Shown: positions 36,589 through 47,257 of the stretch, piece after piece
Layout of the letters: each line of letters starts with the position of its first letter
Numbering within the stretch: the first letter of the stretch is position 1
Assembly (NCBI GenBank): GCA_031472005.1
Contig: PZJY01000002.1
Location: 2,232,001 to 2,296,000, forward strand
DNA from: Tetracladium setigerum
Taxonomy: Eukaryota; Ascomycota; Leotiomycetes; Helotiales
Direction of reading: 5' to 3'
DNA length: 64,000 nucleotides
Notes under the pieces: model-generated
The model's input: the letters and a program-made list of their open reading frames with translations, nothing else
Database searches by the model: none
Told to the model about the DNA's origin: nothing
Position numbers and translations under genes: made by a program

Positions 36589-37523
36589 TTCGATATTGCT
36601 CTGAGCCTTAAGTATGCTGCTCAAGGAGTCTCGAGTGGTGCAGACCAGAGCAGACCAACAAGAATGCAGGGTCCAAGTTGCATACATAAGAGGTGGGAGT
36701 ATGTTTTGATACGGGGTCCTGTCTGTGGGGGTGTTGAATGCGCGAACGAGGCGACGCGGAATGCCTCAATTGAATATCCGTCTTTCTTCCCCCTCTTCTC
36801 TCTTCCGGAGAGTTGCTTTTCTCCAACATGAGGCCTTTTTCGATATCGTGCTGCGTGGGAGAGACAATGAGGTTGTTTATTTGAGTCTGAGAAACGAAGT
36901 TTGCATGTACTGTACTCTGCAGTACATTGCAGCAGCACAGTAGCTAGCTGTGTAATTGGTACTTCGCAATGGATAAGTACGTGGGTAAAAGGCCAAGCTG
37001 AGCAGACGAACCACCTACCCAACCTCCTACATGCCTCCCTACCTACCTTCTACATGTACCTTTGCATACCTAGATGCAATGCACACGCACTTCACAATAT
37101 CACACACCTTCCTTACCTTCCATTCGTTCACTACCTTCCCATTTCTGTGCCCTTTCGACCACTCAAGTTAGGAAGAAAAACAAGGCACGTTTGACTCGTC
37201 GCAAATGCATACACGAATTGACCAACTACAGCCTCATTTACATACTCACTCTAAGCCAACAGGGATATAGCTCCGAACAGTTGTGCTTTTTCCCAGAATG
37301 AAGGTTCCCTGCTGTTCCTTGGAGGTGGTTAACGGGTGGGGTACCCCGCAATTCCGAGGCTGGGATTGGTACCCCACGCTGACCACGACATAAAAATTCG
37401 GACTTTTCATGTAGGAGACGTCCCTGCATAAATATCTGCTCTGCTCTGCTTCTGCTTGCCTGTTGTTGTTTTTGACGCCATTTCAATTGTTGACGACACA
37501 ATGAATGGGTGGTGCTTGCGTGA

Positions 37524-37554
<31 letters not shown>

Positions 37555-38749
37555 AGGATGTGGTGGTGGGTGGAGGGGTAGCTCCGCTGTGACGAATTTT
37601 AGGGGAGGGATCACCACCAGATTATTTGCGAAGCGAGACGAGGCGAAGCGGTGAAAGCATCGTGAACACCCTCCAGCTCACACTAAACCAGCATCAAGCT
37701 TGTAGCAAACTCAAACTCGACTTCAGATGAAATCATTGCGGAGCAACTATTCCTTCGCCTTGTCTGAAAATAAAAATAAAATCCTGAAAGTCGTGTAAGC
37801 TCACAAGGTCACGATGTACGTTCTGTACAATACAGTACTATTGCATCCCGCTTTGAGACATGGGGAGCTGGACGCATTGGTTCGACATAACATCAGCCGA
37901 CACCGATGCAAGCCACCCTTTCCGACGCGCAATTCCGGTCGTTGCTTTCTGGCCTGTCAACTTTCCTTCACCGTTCTTCTCTTTCCCTAGTCTGTGCATT
38001 CATCATGCATGTCAATTCGAGCTTGACGCCCCTAGAAAGTGGTTTTGGTCTTGTGGCGGAAATCCTGCATGAGAGGGGACCTGACTGGATGGGCGAGGCT
38101 GCACGAGACTTGTCTGAGTATGTGGGAGTATTGAGACTATACGTTTTGATATTCACGATCCGACCTGTTCAGCCGCGGCGACCGATGATGGGTGGGAGGA
38201 ATTGTCAGTGCCCTTCCTAAGGATAGATGGGTTTCTTTGATATCGTGGCTGTTGATCTTCTTTTACTGGTCGTAGATACCGATGTCGAATTTCTAGCGTT
38301 ATGGATTGGATCCTGCAATGCTAATGTCTGGCCTGTGGCGCGGGTGGTGGTGGGAGAGATGGCATTACAACTATGCGGTCGTGCCTGATGCGTGGGTGGT
38401 CCCGGTAGGATATGGATGCGCGTGAGATGAAAATTGACAATGTGATCCTGCTAGCGGTTAATTGAGAGGGGTAGGAAAGGTACCACCTTGTCATGGTAGA
38501 TGTCACATCCGAGGCGGATAGTTGGTTGGCCAGCAAGAAATTGATGGGAAAGGTAAGTTAGTTTATAAACTTGCCCCCTTCGCTGAGTTTCAGTCTCTTC
38601 TCTTCCCCAAGCCCTGTGCTTTCCACATCAGTTTATCTTTGCCCAATTGTTCGCTCGTATCAATTGACTTACCTTCTATCATCATTTCAAACTCCATATC
38701 AACACCAGTACTTCCTTCTTCAAATCAACAAATCCTCTTCGCAATCAAA
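36589..38749. other. Intergenic, amidase 3' end to acidic protein promoter
   Basis: 2.16 kb. Small frames on both strands lack support. Contains the TG/GA microsatellite at 37524 and Tyr/Pro-coding low-complexity CTACC repeats near 37020-37140. The last 150 bases before 38750 are CT-rich leader sequence. Confidence 0.55.
37524..37554. repeat. (TG)n(GA)n compound microsatellite
   Basis: A run of TG units passing directly into about ten GA units, intergenic. Confidence 0.9.
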
Positions 38750-39829
38750 ATGTCGACCGAAGAAAGTCTCCTCGCTCGCGAAGCAGCACTCACCGAACGT
38801 GAGGCGGCACTTGATGCTAGAGAAGCGGCAGTACAAGCCAGAGAACAGGCCCTGGAGGCCGCTTCCTCCTCAGCAGCTCCCATTGAGTCTGAGCCTAGTG
38901 CTGAGGAGTTCGAGGCTGTGAAGGACGAGGAGACCAAGGTTGAAGAACCTACGAGCGAGGAAGTGGCAGAGGTATCCAAGGAGGAGAGCCCTGTTGAGGA
39001 AAGTGCTCCAGTTGAGGAGACACCAGTAAGCGAAGAGATCGCCGAAGCCAAGGAGTCTACTCCTGTCGAGGAAGCTACAACAAGCGAGGAAACACCGGCT
39101 GTGTCCGAGGAAATTAGCGAGCCGGTAGCTGAGTCGGCGATCGAAGAAACACCTGTTTCATCCGAAGAGGTCGCTGAACCAGTTGCTGAGGTAGCGGTTG
39201 AAGAAACACCTGTGGCATCTGAAGAGATTGCTGAACCAGTGCCCGAATCAACAGTCGAAGAGACCCCAGTGAACGAGGCGCCAGTGGAAGAGACCCCAGC
39301 CGTAGCAGAGGAGGTTAGCGAGTCTGTATCGGAGCCACTGGTCGAAGAAACACCAGTTGCAACCCAGGAACCCAGCGAGCCTGTGGTCGACGAGACTCCT
39401 GCTGTGGAAGAGAAGGGAACAGAAGTTGAGGCCGCTCCCGAAGAGGAGCCTACGCCCGTTGCCTTGGAGGAAGAAACACCAGCCAAGGTCGCCGAAGCTC
39501 CAGTCGAGCTCCCCGTTGAACTCGAGCCAGTCGTGCCTGAGGAATCTGCCCCATTTGAGGCAGCAAAGGAAGACTTGAAGGATGAAGTTGTTGCGGATGA
39601 AGAGCCAACAAAGGCACTCGAAGAGCTCACCATTGCTGAGGCCGTTACGGAAGATGAGCCAACTGCCACTGAAGATGCTTCTACCGAAGCCGTGAAGGAA
39701 GATGTACCAGCCAAGGTTGATGAGGGGATCAGCCTGGAAGAGGTCAAGGCCCTGGTTGAGGAGACTGGTGTTTTGGCCGAGGAGACACCAGCTGTGGCTC
39801 CAGAGGTGAAACAACCTATTGCGGTTTGA
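38750..39829 (+). CDS. Highly acidic, low-complexity repeat protein with N-terminal coiled coil
   Basis: Single exon, 359 aa from ATG 38750 (MSTEESLLAREAALTEREAA). Residues about 5-40 form Ala/Glu/Arg heptads (LAREAALTEREAALDAREAA), a likely coiled coil. The rest is Glu/Pro/Val/Ala repeats built on EETPV and SEEIAEP units, almost without aromatic or Cys residues. Such a chain is intrinsically disordered and very acidic. No membrane or catalytic motif. The two long antisense frames opposite it are products of the repeat codon bias. Function unknown; similar compositions occur in structural, septum-associated or stress proteins, but that is only analogy. Confidence 0.8.
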   Translation: MSTEESLLAREAALTEREAALDAREAAVQAREQALEAASSSAAPIESEPSAEEFEAVKDEETKVEEPTSEEVAEVSKEESPVEESAPVEETPVSEEIAEAKESTPVEEATTSEETPAVSEEISEPVAESAIEETPVSSEEVAEPVAEVAVEETPVASEEIAEPVPESTVEETPVNEAPVEETPAVAEEVSESVSEPLVEETPVATQEPSEPVVDETPAVEEKGTEVEAAPEEEPTPVALEEETPAKVAEAPVELPVELEPVVPEESAPFEAAKEDLKDEVVADEEPTKALEELTIAEAVTEDEPTATEDASTEAVKEDVPAKVDEGISLEEVKALVEETGVLAEETPAVAPEVKQPIAV

Positions 39830-40501
39830 AGGTTATGGAAGGCTTGGTTTGGATGATCGATAGATTCCTGAACGCAAGCCCGGAACGAGATGTGTTTGAA
39901 TTATTTTCGAGGTGCTGGAATTGTAGGAGGATAGCCATCATTTGTTTTTGTAGCCTTGATAAAATTGACTTGCAATTTGTTTTGCTTCTAAAAGAAGTAC
40001 TTGGTTTTCTTCCTGTAAGTGAGACATGTCAAACAAGTTGACTTCGCTACCAATTTGCAACTGGGCTTCTATCAGAGCTGCGGCTCGAAATTGTGTGGAG
40101 GTTGCTTGCCGAGCCAGTTGACTCAAGATCTGAATGGAGAAGCGTACATGGTCTGAAAATCCATGAACGTCATAGACTTTGCAACATTCTCGTCGGTATT
40201 CAACAGAAGATGAAGATGCCAAGAAACACCCAATGAGAAGGACAGGATAGATTGTGGCGCGCTTGGGAATTGGCGCGCGGCAATCATGCTGCTTGGCATA
40301 GCTTGGCCAGGTATCTTGCCTTGGACAACACCACCCCCGTCTAACATACACTCCTCATTTGGGTATGGATGATGCTCTCCGCTTCGAGTTGTACTCTACC
40401 GCAAGTGCCAGTAGGAAAAAGAAAATATTCGATCGCTCTGACAGCTCGCTTTCTGTCTAGCTTCTGTGTTGCCATTCGTCAGTCGTCAGGGCTGCACCTT
40501 G
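39830..40501. other. Intergenic
   Basis: 672 bp between two plus-strand genes. It contains the uncertain minus-strand frame listed next. Confidence 0.5.
39938..40351 (-). CDS. Possible small hypothetical protein
   Basis: A 137-codon frame whose C-terminal half looks like genuine helical protein (SIQILSQLARQATSTQ, then SHLQEENQVLLLEAKQI). The N-terminal half looks random, so if real it may start in another exon. No homology recognised and it lies in the 3' flank of the acidic gene. Weakly supported. Confidence 0.25.
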   Translation of the reverse strand: MYVRRGWCCPRQDTWPSYAKQHDCRAPIPKRATIYPVLLIGCFLASSSSVEYRRECCKVYDVHGFSDHVRFSIQILSQLARQATSTQFRAAALIEAQLQIGSEVNLFDMSHLQEENQVLLLEAKQIASQFYQGYKNK

Positions 40502-41644
40502 ATGGCTTTCCAGAAGGTCGGTGCCTATCTTGATCAGGCCATTGCTCGATGCACTGAGCCATGGTTTGATGATTTGGCCGAGATAGACTGGAAAGAAGAA
40601 ATCAGGCTCATAGGTACGGCTACGTTGATGGTGGTTCCCCTGTAAGATTGAAAATCCTGTTCCTCCTGCTGCAAACGAATACTAATGAAGTCACAATCAT
40701 GTAGAGTTTTGCTTCTCTGGTATTTAGAAAGAAACCCTGGAGAGTTCAGGTGGGTTTCAAATTTGGGTAGTCATGTTGAACGTCGACTACAACCCATCGG
40801 GACCTTCATCGAACGAATTCGAGATGACATCGCCGACGAGTTCCACCGAATGCTTCCGCGGCGACACAGCCAGCCGTCCTGGGTTCTCCATCCCAGTAGT
40901 CTGGCGCGTCGTTATCAACCTTTTGGCCCGCATTCAACCCGCCGGTTCTCAGAGCATTACCCATATCTCTACATCTGGGGATGGCCTTCGAAAGGCGGAG
41001 TCATAGTGCTTGAGCATGCCAGTGCTGTAGACTTTGATTATCTTGGACTGGATCATTTGCATCTTTTTGGGAGACGATGTGTTGTAGAGGCTGACGAGGA
41101 CAAATTTTGCCAAGCTCTCGTTCGCTTAGGGGCCAAGTGGTGGGATAGTGAGATGCGATTTCAGGACATTACACAATGGAGAATAGGTACTCTAAATAGG
41201 CGACGCTGTGGTCTGAAGCATGATCCAACACCCGAGGAGATGCGCGAGACCTGCGTAGGGTATCCGAGTACTGGTGGCGTTTGGATTGCGAATTTCCCGA
41301 ATCATCATTTGTTCTGGGGAGGGGCGAGGGAGCTTTGGCATCACCCCCCTGACGAACTTACCGTTCTGAAGTTAGCACGCACGATGGATGAGAGGTGTAG
41401 CGTATTACGAGATCACTTCCAGGCAACGTTTTATGAAGATGTGGGTCTCACTGATAAATCAGAGTTGATCAACAGTTGGGATACCAAGACCACTGGGGAA
41501 GTGGGCCCTTTGATGGTGTACAGGAACAAAATGTATGAGGCAGTTTCTCCAGGCCCAGAAGGATGGATGCCAGATAGTTCTGATGATGATGAAGAAAATG
41601 AGGACGAAGATCAGGACGAAGATGAGAACGAGGATGATGGATAG
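40502..41644 (+). CDS. Hypothetical protein with acidic C-terminal tail
   Basis: Two exons, 40502-40613 and 40707-41644, give 349 aa. Exon 1 (MAFQKVGAYLDQAIARC..) joins phase-correctly to VLLLWYLERNPGEFR. The most conserved-looking stretch is EHYPYLYIWGWPSKGGVIVL, followed by VWIANFPNHHLFWGGARELW. The C-terminus is a strongly acidic tail (SSDDDEENEDEDQDEDENE). I do not recognise a family. The region 40770-41000 is also open in a second plus frame, so another intron there is possible and the middle of the protein is less certain than its ends. Confidence 0.6.
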
Positions 41645-42375
41645 TACGATGCCGAACAGGTCGTTGGCACATACCTATAGATGGACTGAAAATGGCAGGT
41701 GTTTCTGCAGCGGCACTTTGAACTTTTGTTGGCACCAAGACAGACCTAAGAGGCCGCAGAATCTCGGATTTCAGTGTATCGCACACAAGAAAGGTTGGAT
41801 TGATCCATCCAGTCTGCCGCATAATCTTGATTTTTCTCCTTTGCGTAGATCAGGGTTTAATTTTTCAGAAGCGCGAGATCATCCAGGCTGTATCTTAGAC
41901 TTGCAGCACTTTTGATTGTTTGAAATACCTGTTCTTGGTGTTCTTACTACTTTGCGCGGTGCGGTTTACTCAATTGAGTTGCAACATTTCCAGGGAGCTT
42001 CTCGCATAGGAGGCAGTTCAGACTTCTGCTTAGACTTATTTCTTCAGCGACAGCCAGGAATCTCACAGAGAGGACATATGAAATCTGCGTAGTATTCTTC
42101 CATACATGTCATATTGCTAGCAATTTGTTTTCTTGCGTCACCCCCGAAATTGAAAAATAAATACAAGAAATCGCGACCATGATTCCAAACCAAGCACAAC
42201 ATAAAAGCGCAAGATTCAGACAATCATTACACGCAGTCATAAGCCATCACAGAGAAAAGAAAGCATCCTCCAATAACCTGGTGTGTCCCAATCATAAATC
42301 GTCCAAAGTTTCCGGCATCACAACACTCCTCGAGTTTAATTGCAACCTTCCACGTCAACCTTCGCTTTCTAGTTC
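41645..42375. other. Intergenic between convergent genes
   Basis: 731 bp. No gene accepted. Confidence 0.55.
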
Positions 42376-42798
42376 TTAGACCACCTTCACCCTCAAAAGA
42401 ATCAACAACAACACAATGGCAACCGCCACGATCAGCAACATAATCACAATGGCTTTGATCAACCTCCTCACGAGCCTTCCCAGACCAGACCGTGCCCTCC
42501 TTCGATAGTTCTCTTGCTTCGGCCATTCTTGAATGGTAGTGGTGTTTGTCGAGCAGTAAGAAAGGAACCGTTCGTCATCGTCGTCACTGTGCTGACCCTG
42601 TCGGAAATGAACTGGCGAGATACGTGAGGGTGGAATGTGATGGTCGTAGTATGAAGGTGGCGAGGCGGCAATCGTGCTATATCGAGGTGACTGTGAAACC
42701 GTTCAGTTCTTCGATTCCTTAGAATTTCCTGGGAGAGTGGGTGGTATTACCTGACCGAGTTCGACATCGACATCGACGTTGTCCTTTCTTTCTTCCAT
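42376..42798 (-). CDS. Small tail-anchored-type membrane protein with PPSY motif
   Basis: Two exons, 42798-42751 and 42690-42376, with a 60 bp intron (GTAATA..CACAG), give 120 aa. Exon 1 is acidic (MEERKDNVDVDVELGQ). PPSY lies at 27-30 within AASPPSYYDHH, a WW-domain ligand. An acidic patch (SDDDDERF) and a basic juxtamembrane stretch (RRRARSGLGRLVRRL) precede one very hydrophobic segment near the C-terminus. The chain ends RVKVV, so it could be tail-anchored with the N-terminus in the cytosol. The intron is phase 0 and lies 10 residues before PPSY, almost the same place as in the next gene (44030-44662), on the same strand. Confidence 0.72.
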
Positions 42799-44029
42799 TT
42801 TGACTGATTGTTCCATCTTCCTTCAGCTATATATCGTTCATCAATGGTTTAAAACGACTGTAACAACTGGTTTCTTGCAAGTTGCAACATGATCAGTCAA
42901 AAGTGGCAGACATTCCCCTCCTATAAAGCAATCGTTCAACATCTGTTCTCCAACCAAACCTACCGATTAGCAAACTGCCACTTCACCAGATCAACAACAC
43001 CATCAAAATTCACGCCGCAGGGAAACATCCTATGAGGAGAGTTGTGAAATGCAGTGCACCTGCAGAATGCAGGGGATGGGTGTGTTGGTGGCTGCTAGGG
43101 TTGGCTGATGGGTAGGCGTTAACCGCTGGCGCCTCGTTAAGCGACCTGGTCGGTGGCCTGGGTGGACAAACAAGGCTGAGTGGCTTTCTCGTACTACAGC
43201 ACAGCACATCAAAAGGAAAGTATGTGAGTTGATCTTATCATATTTCTGGACTTGGGGAGTCGACTCAGGGGGGTTGTTTGTTTTCTTGCTAAGGATTCTC
43301 TTAGATGGGTGCTGGTCGAAGATGCTTTGGATAACACCAAAAATTTCATTTGTATACTTAGCAACAAGTACCAATGACGAGAAAAATTGCCCTTGTTTGA
43401 GATCAATACTTCTTATATTTATGATGAATAAATAAATAAATTAATCAGTTTACACCCTCCTTGTTCTCTTCAAACTTTCGTCAAACACTTAAGTTCCGCT
43501 CTTATGGGCACAGCATAAGGCTTGCCGCTTGTGACCAAACTGCCCTGTTAAATCGCTTAAAAGACGCCAGCGGCCCTATCTGGCGCCAAAACTACCCACC
43601 GCCGAAGGGTTTACTCGGGACTTCCAAACCCACCTGTATACCACTAAATTGCAATTGGTCCATGGAGAGAGTCACCTTTGAACAATGAAGGAAACACAGA
43701 GAAGAAAAGGACGAAACAAGCTGCTGAGCTTGAGTTTAAACCTTAGGTGAGTTAGGTGGAGATGGAATGTGGAATGGAATGTTACGAACGTACAGTACCT
43801 AAATCATGGCGAGGGGAATGTAGAAGAAGAGGTGTGAAGAGAATGGGAGAGACTGAATATCTCTCGATTGGAAGTGTAAACTAAATAAGTAATTTGGACT
43901 GTCAGCAGAAAAGTCTTATTTAAGTACCAAAGTCGCCATCCAAGACTAGTGTAACCATGACTCCCAAATCAGTTCCCAAACTCCCATAATTTCTCCATCC
44001 CAAGAAGCTCTGTTGAAATGCAGTCACAC
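42799..44029. other. Intergenic between two minus-strand PPxY genes
   Basis: 1.23 kb. No gene accepted. It should hold the promoter of the 42376-42798 gene. I looked for a further PPxY reading frame and did not find one. Confidence 0.5.
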
Positions 44030-44662
44030 TCATGACTTCCCGTCCCCCTTGCATTTTCCACTCGCACTCCCATCGTCCCATCTCACACAATAGTTCTCCT
44101 CCTTCCCCCATCCAAACACCACTCCCACCACCACCAGTCCAACCGCGATCGCAATTAAAAACAAGGCTACGCAAGCAAGAACCATAATCAATCTTGTTCT
44201 CCTATTCTGATTTCTTCTATTCATCTCGGTTTTGCATAGTATGGATGGACGCTTTTGTTTTTCGAGAGTGATGGGGAGAAAGAAGGCGTTTTCAGATGAT
44301 GAGGGAAGTGGTGAGCTGAGGTGATGGGAGGAGATCGAGTGGTAAGGTTCGTATGGTGAGTAAAGATGACGGGATGAGAAGGTAGGTGAGGGTTGAGGGG
44401 ATGGTGAGTAGATGGGTGATGGTTGTGGTGGCGCGTCGAATGGGAAGTTGAGAAGTGGTGTTGATGAGGTGTGGGGTGTGTAGGAGGGAGGAGGCGAGAG
44501 GGAATTGGCTCTTATCTTTTGAGTTTGTTAGATTTAAGTGTTGAGGAAGATGGGATTCCAATGATGAAAGAGAGAGGAAAGGACAGGAAGCTTTTGGAGG
44601 AGTGAACTTACTGTTGCCAACTGCTCAAAAGATGGGATCGTGGAGGTGTTTGGTGAATTCAT
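44030..44662 (-). CDS. Small single-pass membrane protein with PPSY motif (paralogue candidate)
   Basis: Two exons, 44662-44612 and 44515-44030, with a 96 bp phase-0 intron, give 178 aa. Exon 1 is MNSPNTSTIPSFEQLAT. PPSY is at 26-29 in SLSPPPSYTPH. The next 80 residues are rich in Ser, Pro, Tyr and His (SPYEPYHSISSHH). A basic stretch (NRRNQNRRTR) precedes the membrane segment at about 126-151, and a 27-residue tail has two Cys (FGWGKEENYC..GKCKG). The tail beginning resembles that of the 33128 protein (FNWGRCEN). Intron position and phase match the 42376 gene. Together these suggest a small divergent family. Role as an Rsp5/NEDD4 adaptor is inferred from PPxY plus the membrane anchor. Confidence 0.72.
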
Positions 44663-46292
44663 GGTGATCGTTGAAGATCCGACAGAATGTTTCGAGTGAT
44701 GAAATGAAAAAACTCGGATGAAGTAGGTAATGTTGAATTAATTTAAGTACTGGACTCCGGGTTTCGTTCGTATTTATGTAGACATACTGTCGTCCTCAGA
44801 CACACATATATAAATCACTTACACCAACACACCGTGCCGTGCTCATCTAACAACCAGTACAGCCTTTCCATGGGCGGTGCATGCAACCCAACTTCATGAT
44901 GTACAGCCCTTCTTACATTTTAGTAATAAACAAGGTACTGAAGATAGATAAAAAGGGCCAGCTTCAGTGTGTTCTGGTGTTAAGCGCCAGCTGACTGGCG
45001 GTTCGGCGCCTGTGGAAGAAGTCCCAGGTTGTAGTTTGGGTCGGCCCAGTGACATGGTGTGGGTGCCCCGCCTCTACCATGGGCGTTTTTTTGTTGGATT
45101 TTCTGGTTGGATTTTCTGAGCGTGGGAAAATGGTTTTCTATGGAAGCTGTTGGCGATAACATCTGATCGAGCAGTATTCCCCAAAATTGCCAAGCCCCTT
45201 GTTTCCATGGACTTGGTCTTCTAGCAACAATATCTCAGACAATAGCAAACGAAATGATGCTACCTTTCGCTCATTGCCAGTAAATTTGGGTTCTGCGAAA
45301 TATCCATGGCTTTCATTGCTCAGGAAGTCATGCAGACAGAAAACGATCCATAATTTGAGCATTGGAATCATAGTAACGGTAAACCTGCTTTGGCGAGACA
45401 GTGGATTATGAAAATGAGGGTTTCGGAGGCGAGAAAAGAGGCAATAAGACATAATCGTACTATATACTGCTGAAATACCTCGATACGTAAGGCCAGATTT
45501 CGAGTTCCCAGGAATAATAGAGCATTCAGACATCACCGCAACATATCTCCGCAACGAAAAACATGGATTCGAACGCGAAATAAAGTGAAGGAACGATTAT
45601 TAGAAACAATCTTGCCCTGAAGAATGAGGTATGCTCTGACCTGAAGGAATAATAACTTCTCAAATAAGCCAAACAAATTAAAGTAGTACTAGCAATCAGT
45701 GCTAAAGCGCTTTCTTTTTGGCATACTTTTGACATCGTTGTGCCCAAACACACCAGAACAGGGCCACTTTGGCGCTATTCTTGCAATCACTCAATAACCA
45801 CCTAGCTTTTCAAAAATTAAAGTAGAAGTATTATTGGGTGATTACAAGAATAATGCCAAAGTTGCCTTGAAGGGCACAAGCATTTTACGAGTGGGCCAAA
45901 ACAAGCGTTTTAAACCACTGATCGTGTAAATAAGAAAGAGTCATCCCACCTTCAGGGGTTGGAGTTCGCGACAATTTCGTGAAATTCATGCGAAAAACTT
46001 CCCGCATCGACGAGAGGGAAAAGAGGTCAACTTTTCATTCTTTTCTCCTCACAAAACAAGTCAACTACTCTGGTGCGAGTATTCTTTGCTCTCATTTTCC
46101 TCTCTCCATCTTGTTGAGTTCAGTTGTTGATGACTGAAGGAAGAATAGAAAGAAAGTCCCCTGTCTTTGAACCACATCCGAGGTACGGGACACTTTTACT
46201 AGCGACGCGAACGCGCTTGGTGCAATCGATCGACTTGTTCTAATTCCACAATTGCTAGCCCACAGCACTCCTCGCACACTACCTCCTCGAAC
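44663..46292. other. Divergent upstream region with foldback element
   Basis: 1.63 kb between divergent starts. The main content is the inverted-repeat element at 45697-45920. A 138-codon minus frame at 45138-45554 is not supported. Confidence 0.55.
45697..45920. mobile_element. Foldback/MITE-like element, about 224 bp, ends CAGTG..CACTG
   Basis: The two halves are imperfect inverted repeats over almost their full length. The left arm starts CAGTGCTAAAGCGCTT and the right arm, read on the minus strand, starts CAGTGGTTTAAAACGCTT. Further in, TTGTGCCC, ACTTTGGC, TATTCTTG and AATCAC occur in the same order in both arms. The centre is a short AT-rich loop near 45802-45828. AT flanks both ends, which could be a 2 bp target duplication. 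No coding capacity. It looks like a non-autonomous DNA transposon relic; many differences between arms are transitions. Superfamily not assigned. Confidence 0.75.
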
Positions 46293-47257
46293 ATGTCGGC
46301 AGAAGTGATCGTGAAGAAGAGGGGAAGGCCAAAGAAGATTGTCTCGGAGCCAATTGAAGTCGACATCAAAGCCCCGGAAATCAAGAAAGCTACCAGCAGA
46401 ACAAAATCCACCGCACCAGCACTGAAACCAGCGAAGACTAAGGTCCCAGCATCTGCGAAGATCCCCGTGGCAAAGAAAACGACAATCAAGTCGGCAGAGG
46501 TCCCACAAGTCGTGTCGAAGTTAGCTGGTGCAATTCCACCATCTCCAGCAGCAGAGACAAAGTCCGAGTTGCCAATACAACCTGCGAAAGTACCTGTGAC
46601 GTCTCAGAGCTCCAAAATATTAGAACAAGTTCGGGAATTGTCAGCGAAATCTGCGACCCAACAAACAAACGCGTCAAAGATCTCGAGTACACCTCCCAAT
46701 ACCACCACAAAGAGCAACAAACCTCCACAGACCCCACCAATCAGTACCGCACCATTGCAAGATTCAAAAGCAATCCCAACGAGCAACGCAGCAAACATCC
46801 CTACTTCTAAAGCGTCAACATCTACAACTTCCTCCATGGCAAAGCCTTCCCCGCAACCCTCGAAACCATCCACTCCACAACCAAACAACACAATGCCAAC
46901 ACCGAAGCCTCGAGTTCCAATCGCGGCCCTCAATTCAGCCGTGGTATCAAAAATCAGTGAAAGAGCGGGAGCCAGGCCTAACTCCGCGCGAAGTAAAGCG
47001 TTACCTCAAAGCTACAACACGGTTGCTAGGAAAGTCACATTTGCGATAGTAGCGATGCCAATCGCTATTGTTACGAGTTATGTACTATACGAGAGATGTA
47101 GGGTTTGCCATTCGTACGACCTAGTATACGAAGCTGACAATACTTAGTGGTCCTAGGTGAAAACAGAAAACAACTCGTCCCACCTGCACCCAGTAAGCCC
47201 AATTTGCCAACTTCAGCAAGCTCCAAGAGCGAAGTCGCAAACGTTACGGAGAATTGA
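46293..47257 (+). CDS. AT-hook-like protein with C-terminal membrane segment
   Basis: Two exons, 46293-47097 and 47148-47257 (50 bp intron GTAGGG..CTTAG), give 304 aa. The N-terminus has a textbook AT-hook core (VKKRGRPKKIV, residues about 7-17). A long Lys/Pro/Ser/Thr-rich disordered region follows. Near residue 250 begins a conserved-looking block YNTVARKVTFAIVAMPIAIV leading into a single membrane helix and, after splicing, YERLVLGENRKQLVPPAP. A DNA-binding motif together with a membrane helix could suit an inner-nuclear-membrane protein, but the basic motif may serve another purpose. The family is not recognised. Confidence 0.75.

Noticed and set aside
38725..39814. Two long antisense frames (340 and 188 codons) opposite the acidic protein
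   Set aside because: Ser/Thr/Ala-rich mirror of the Glu/Pro/Val codon bias; the plus-strand protein has a sensible start and coiled coil.
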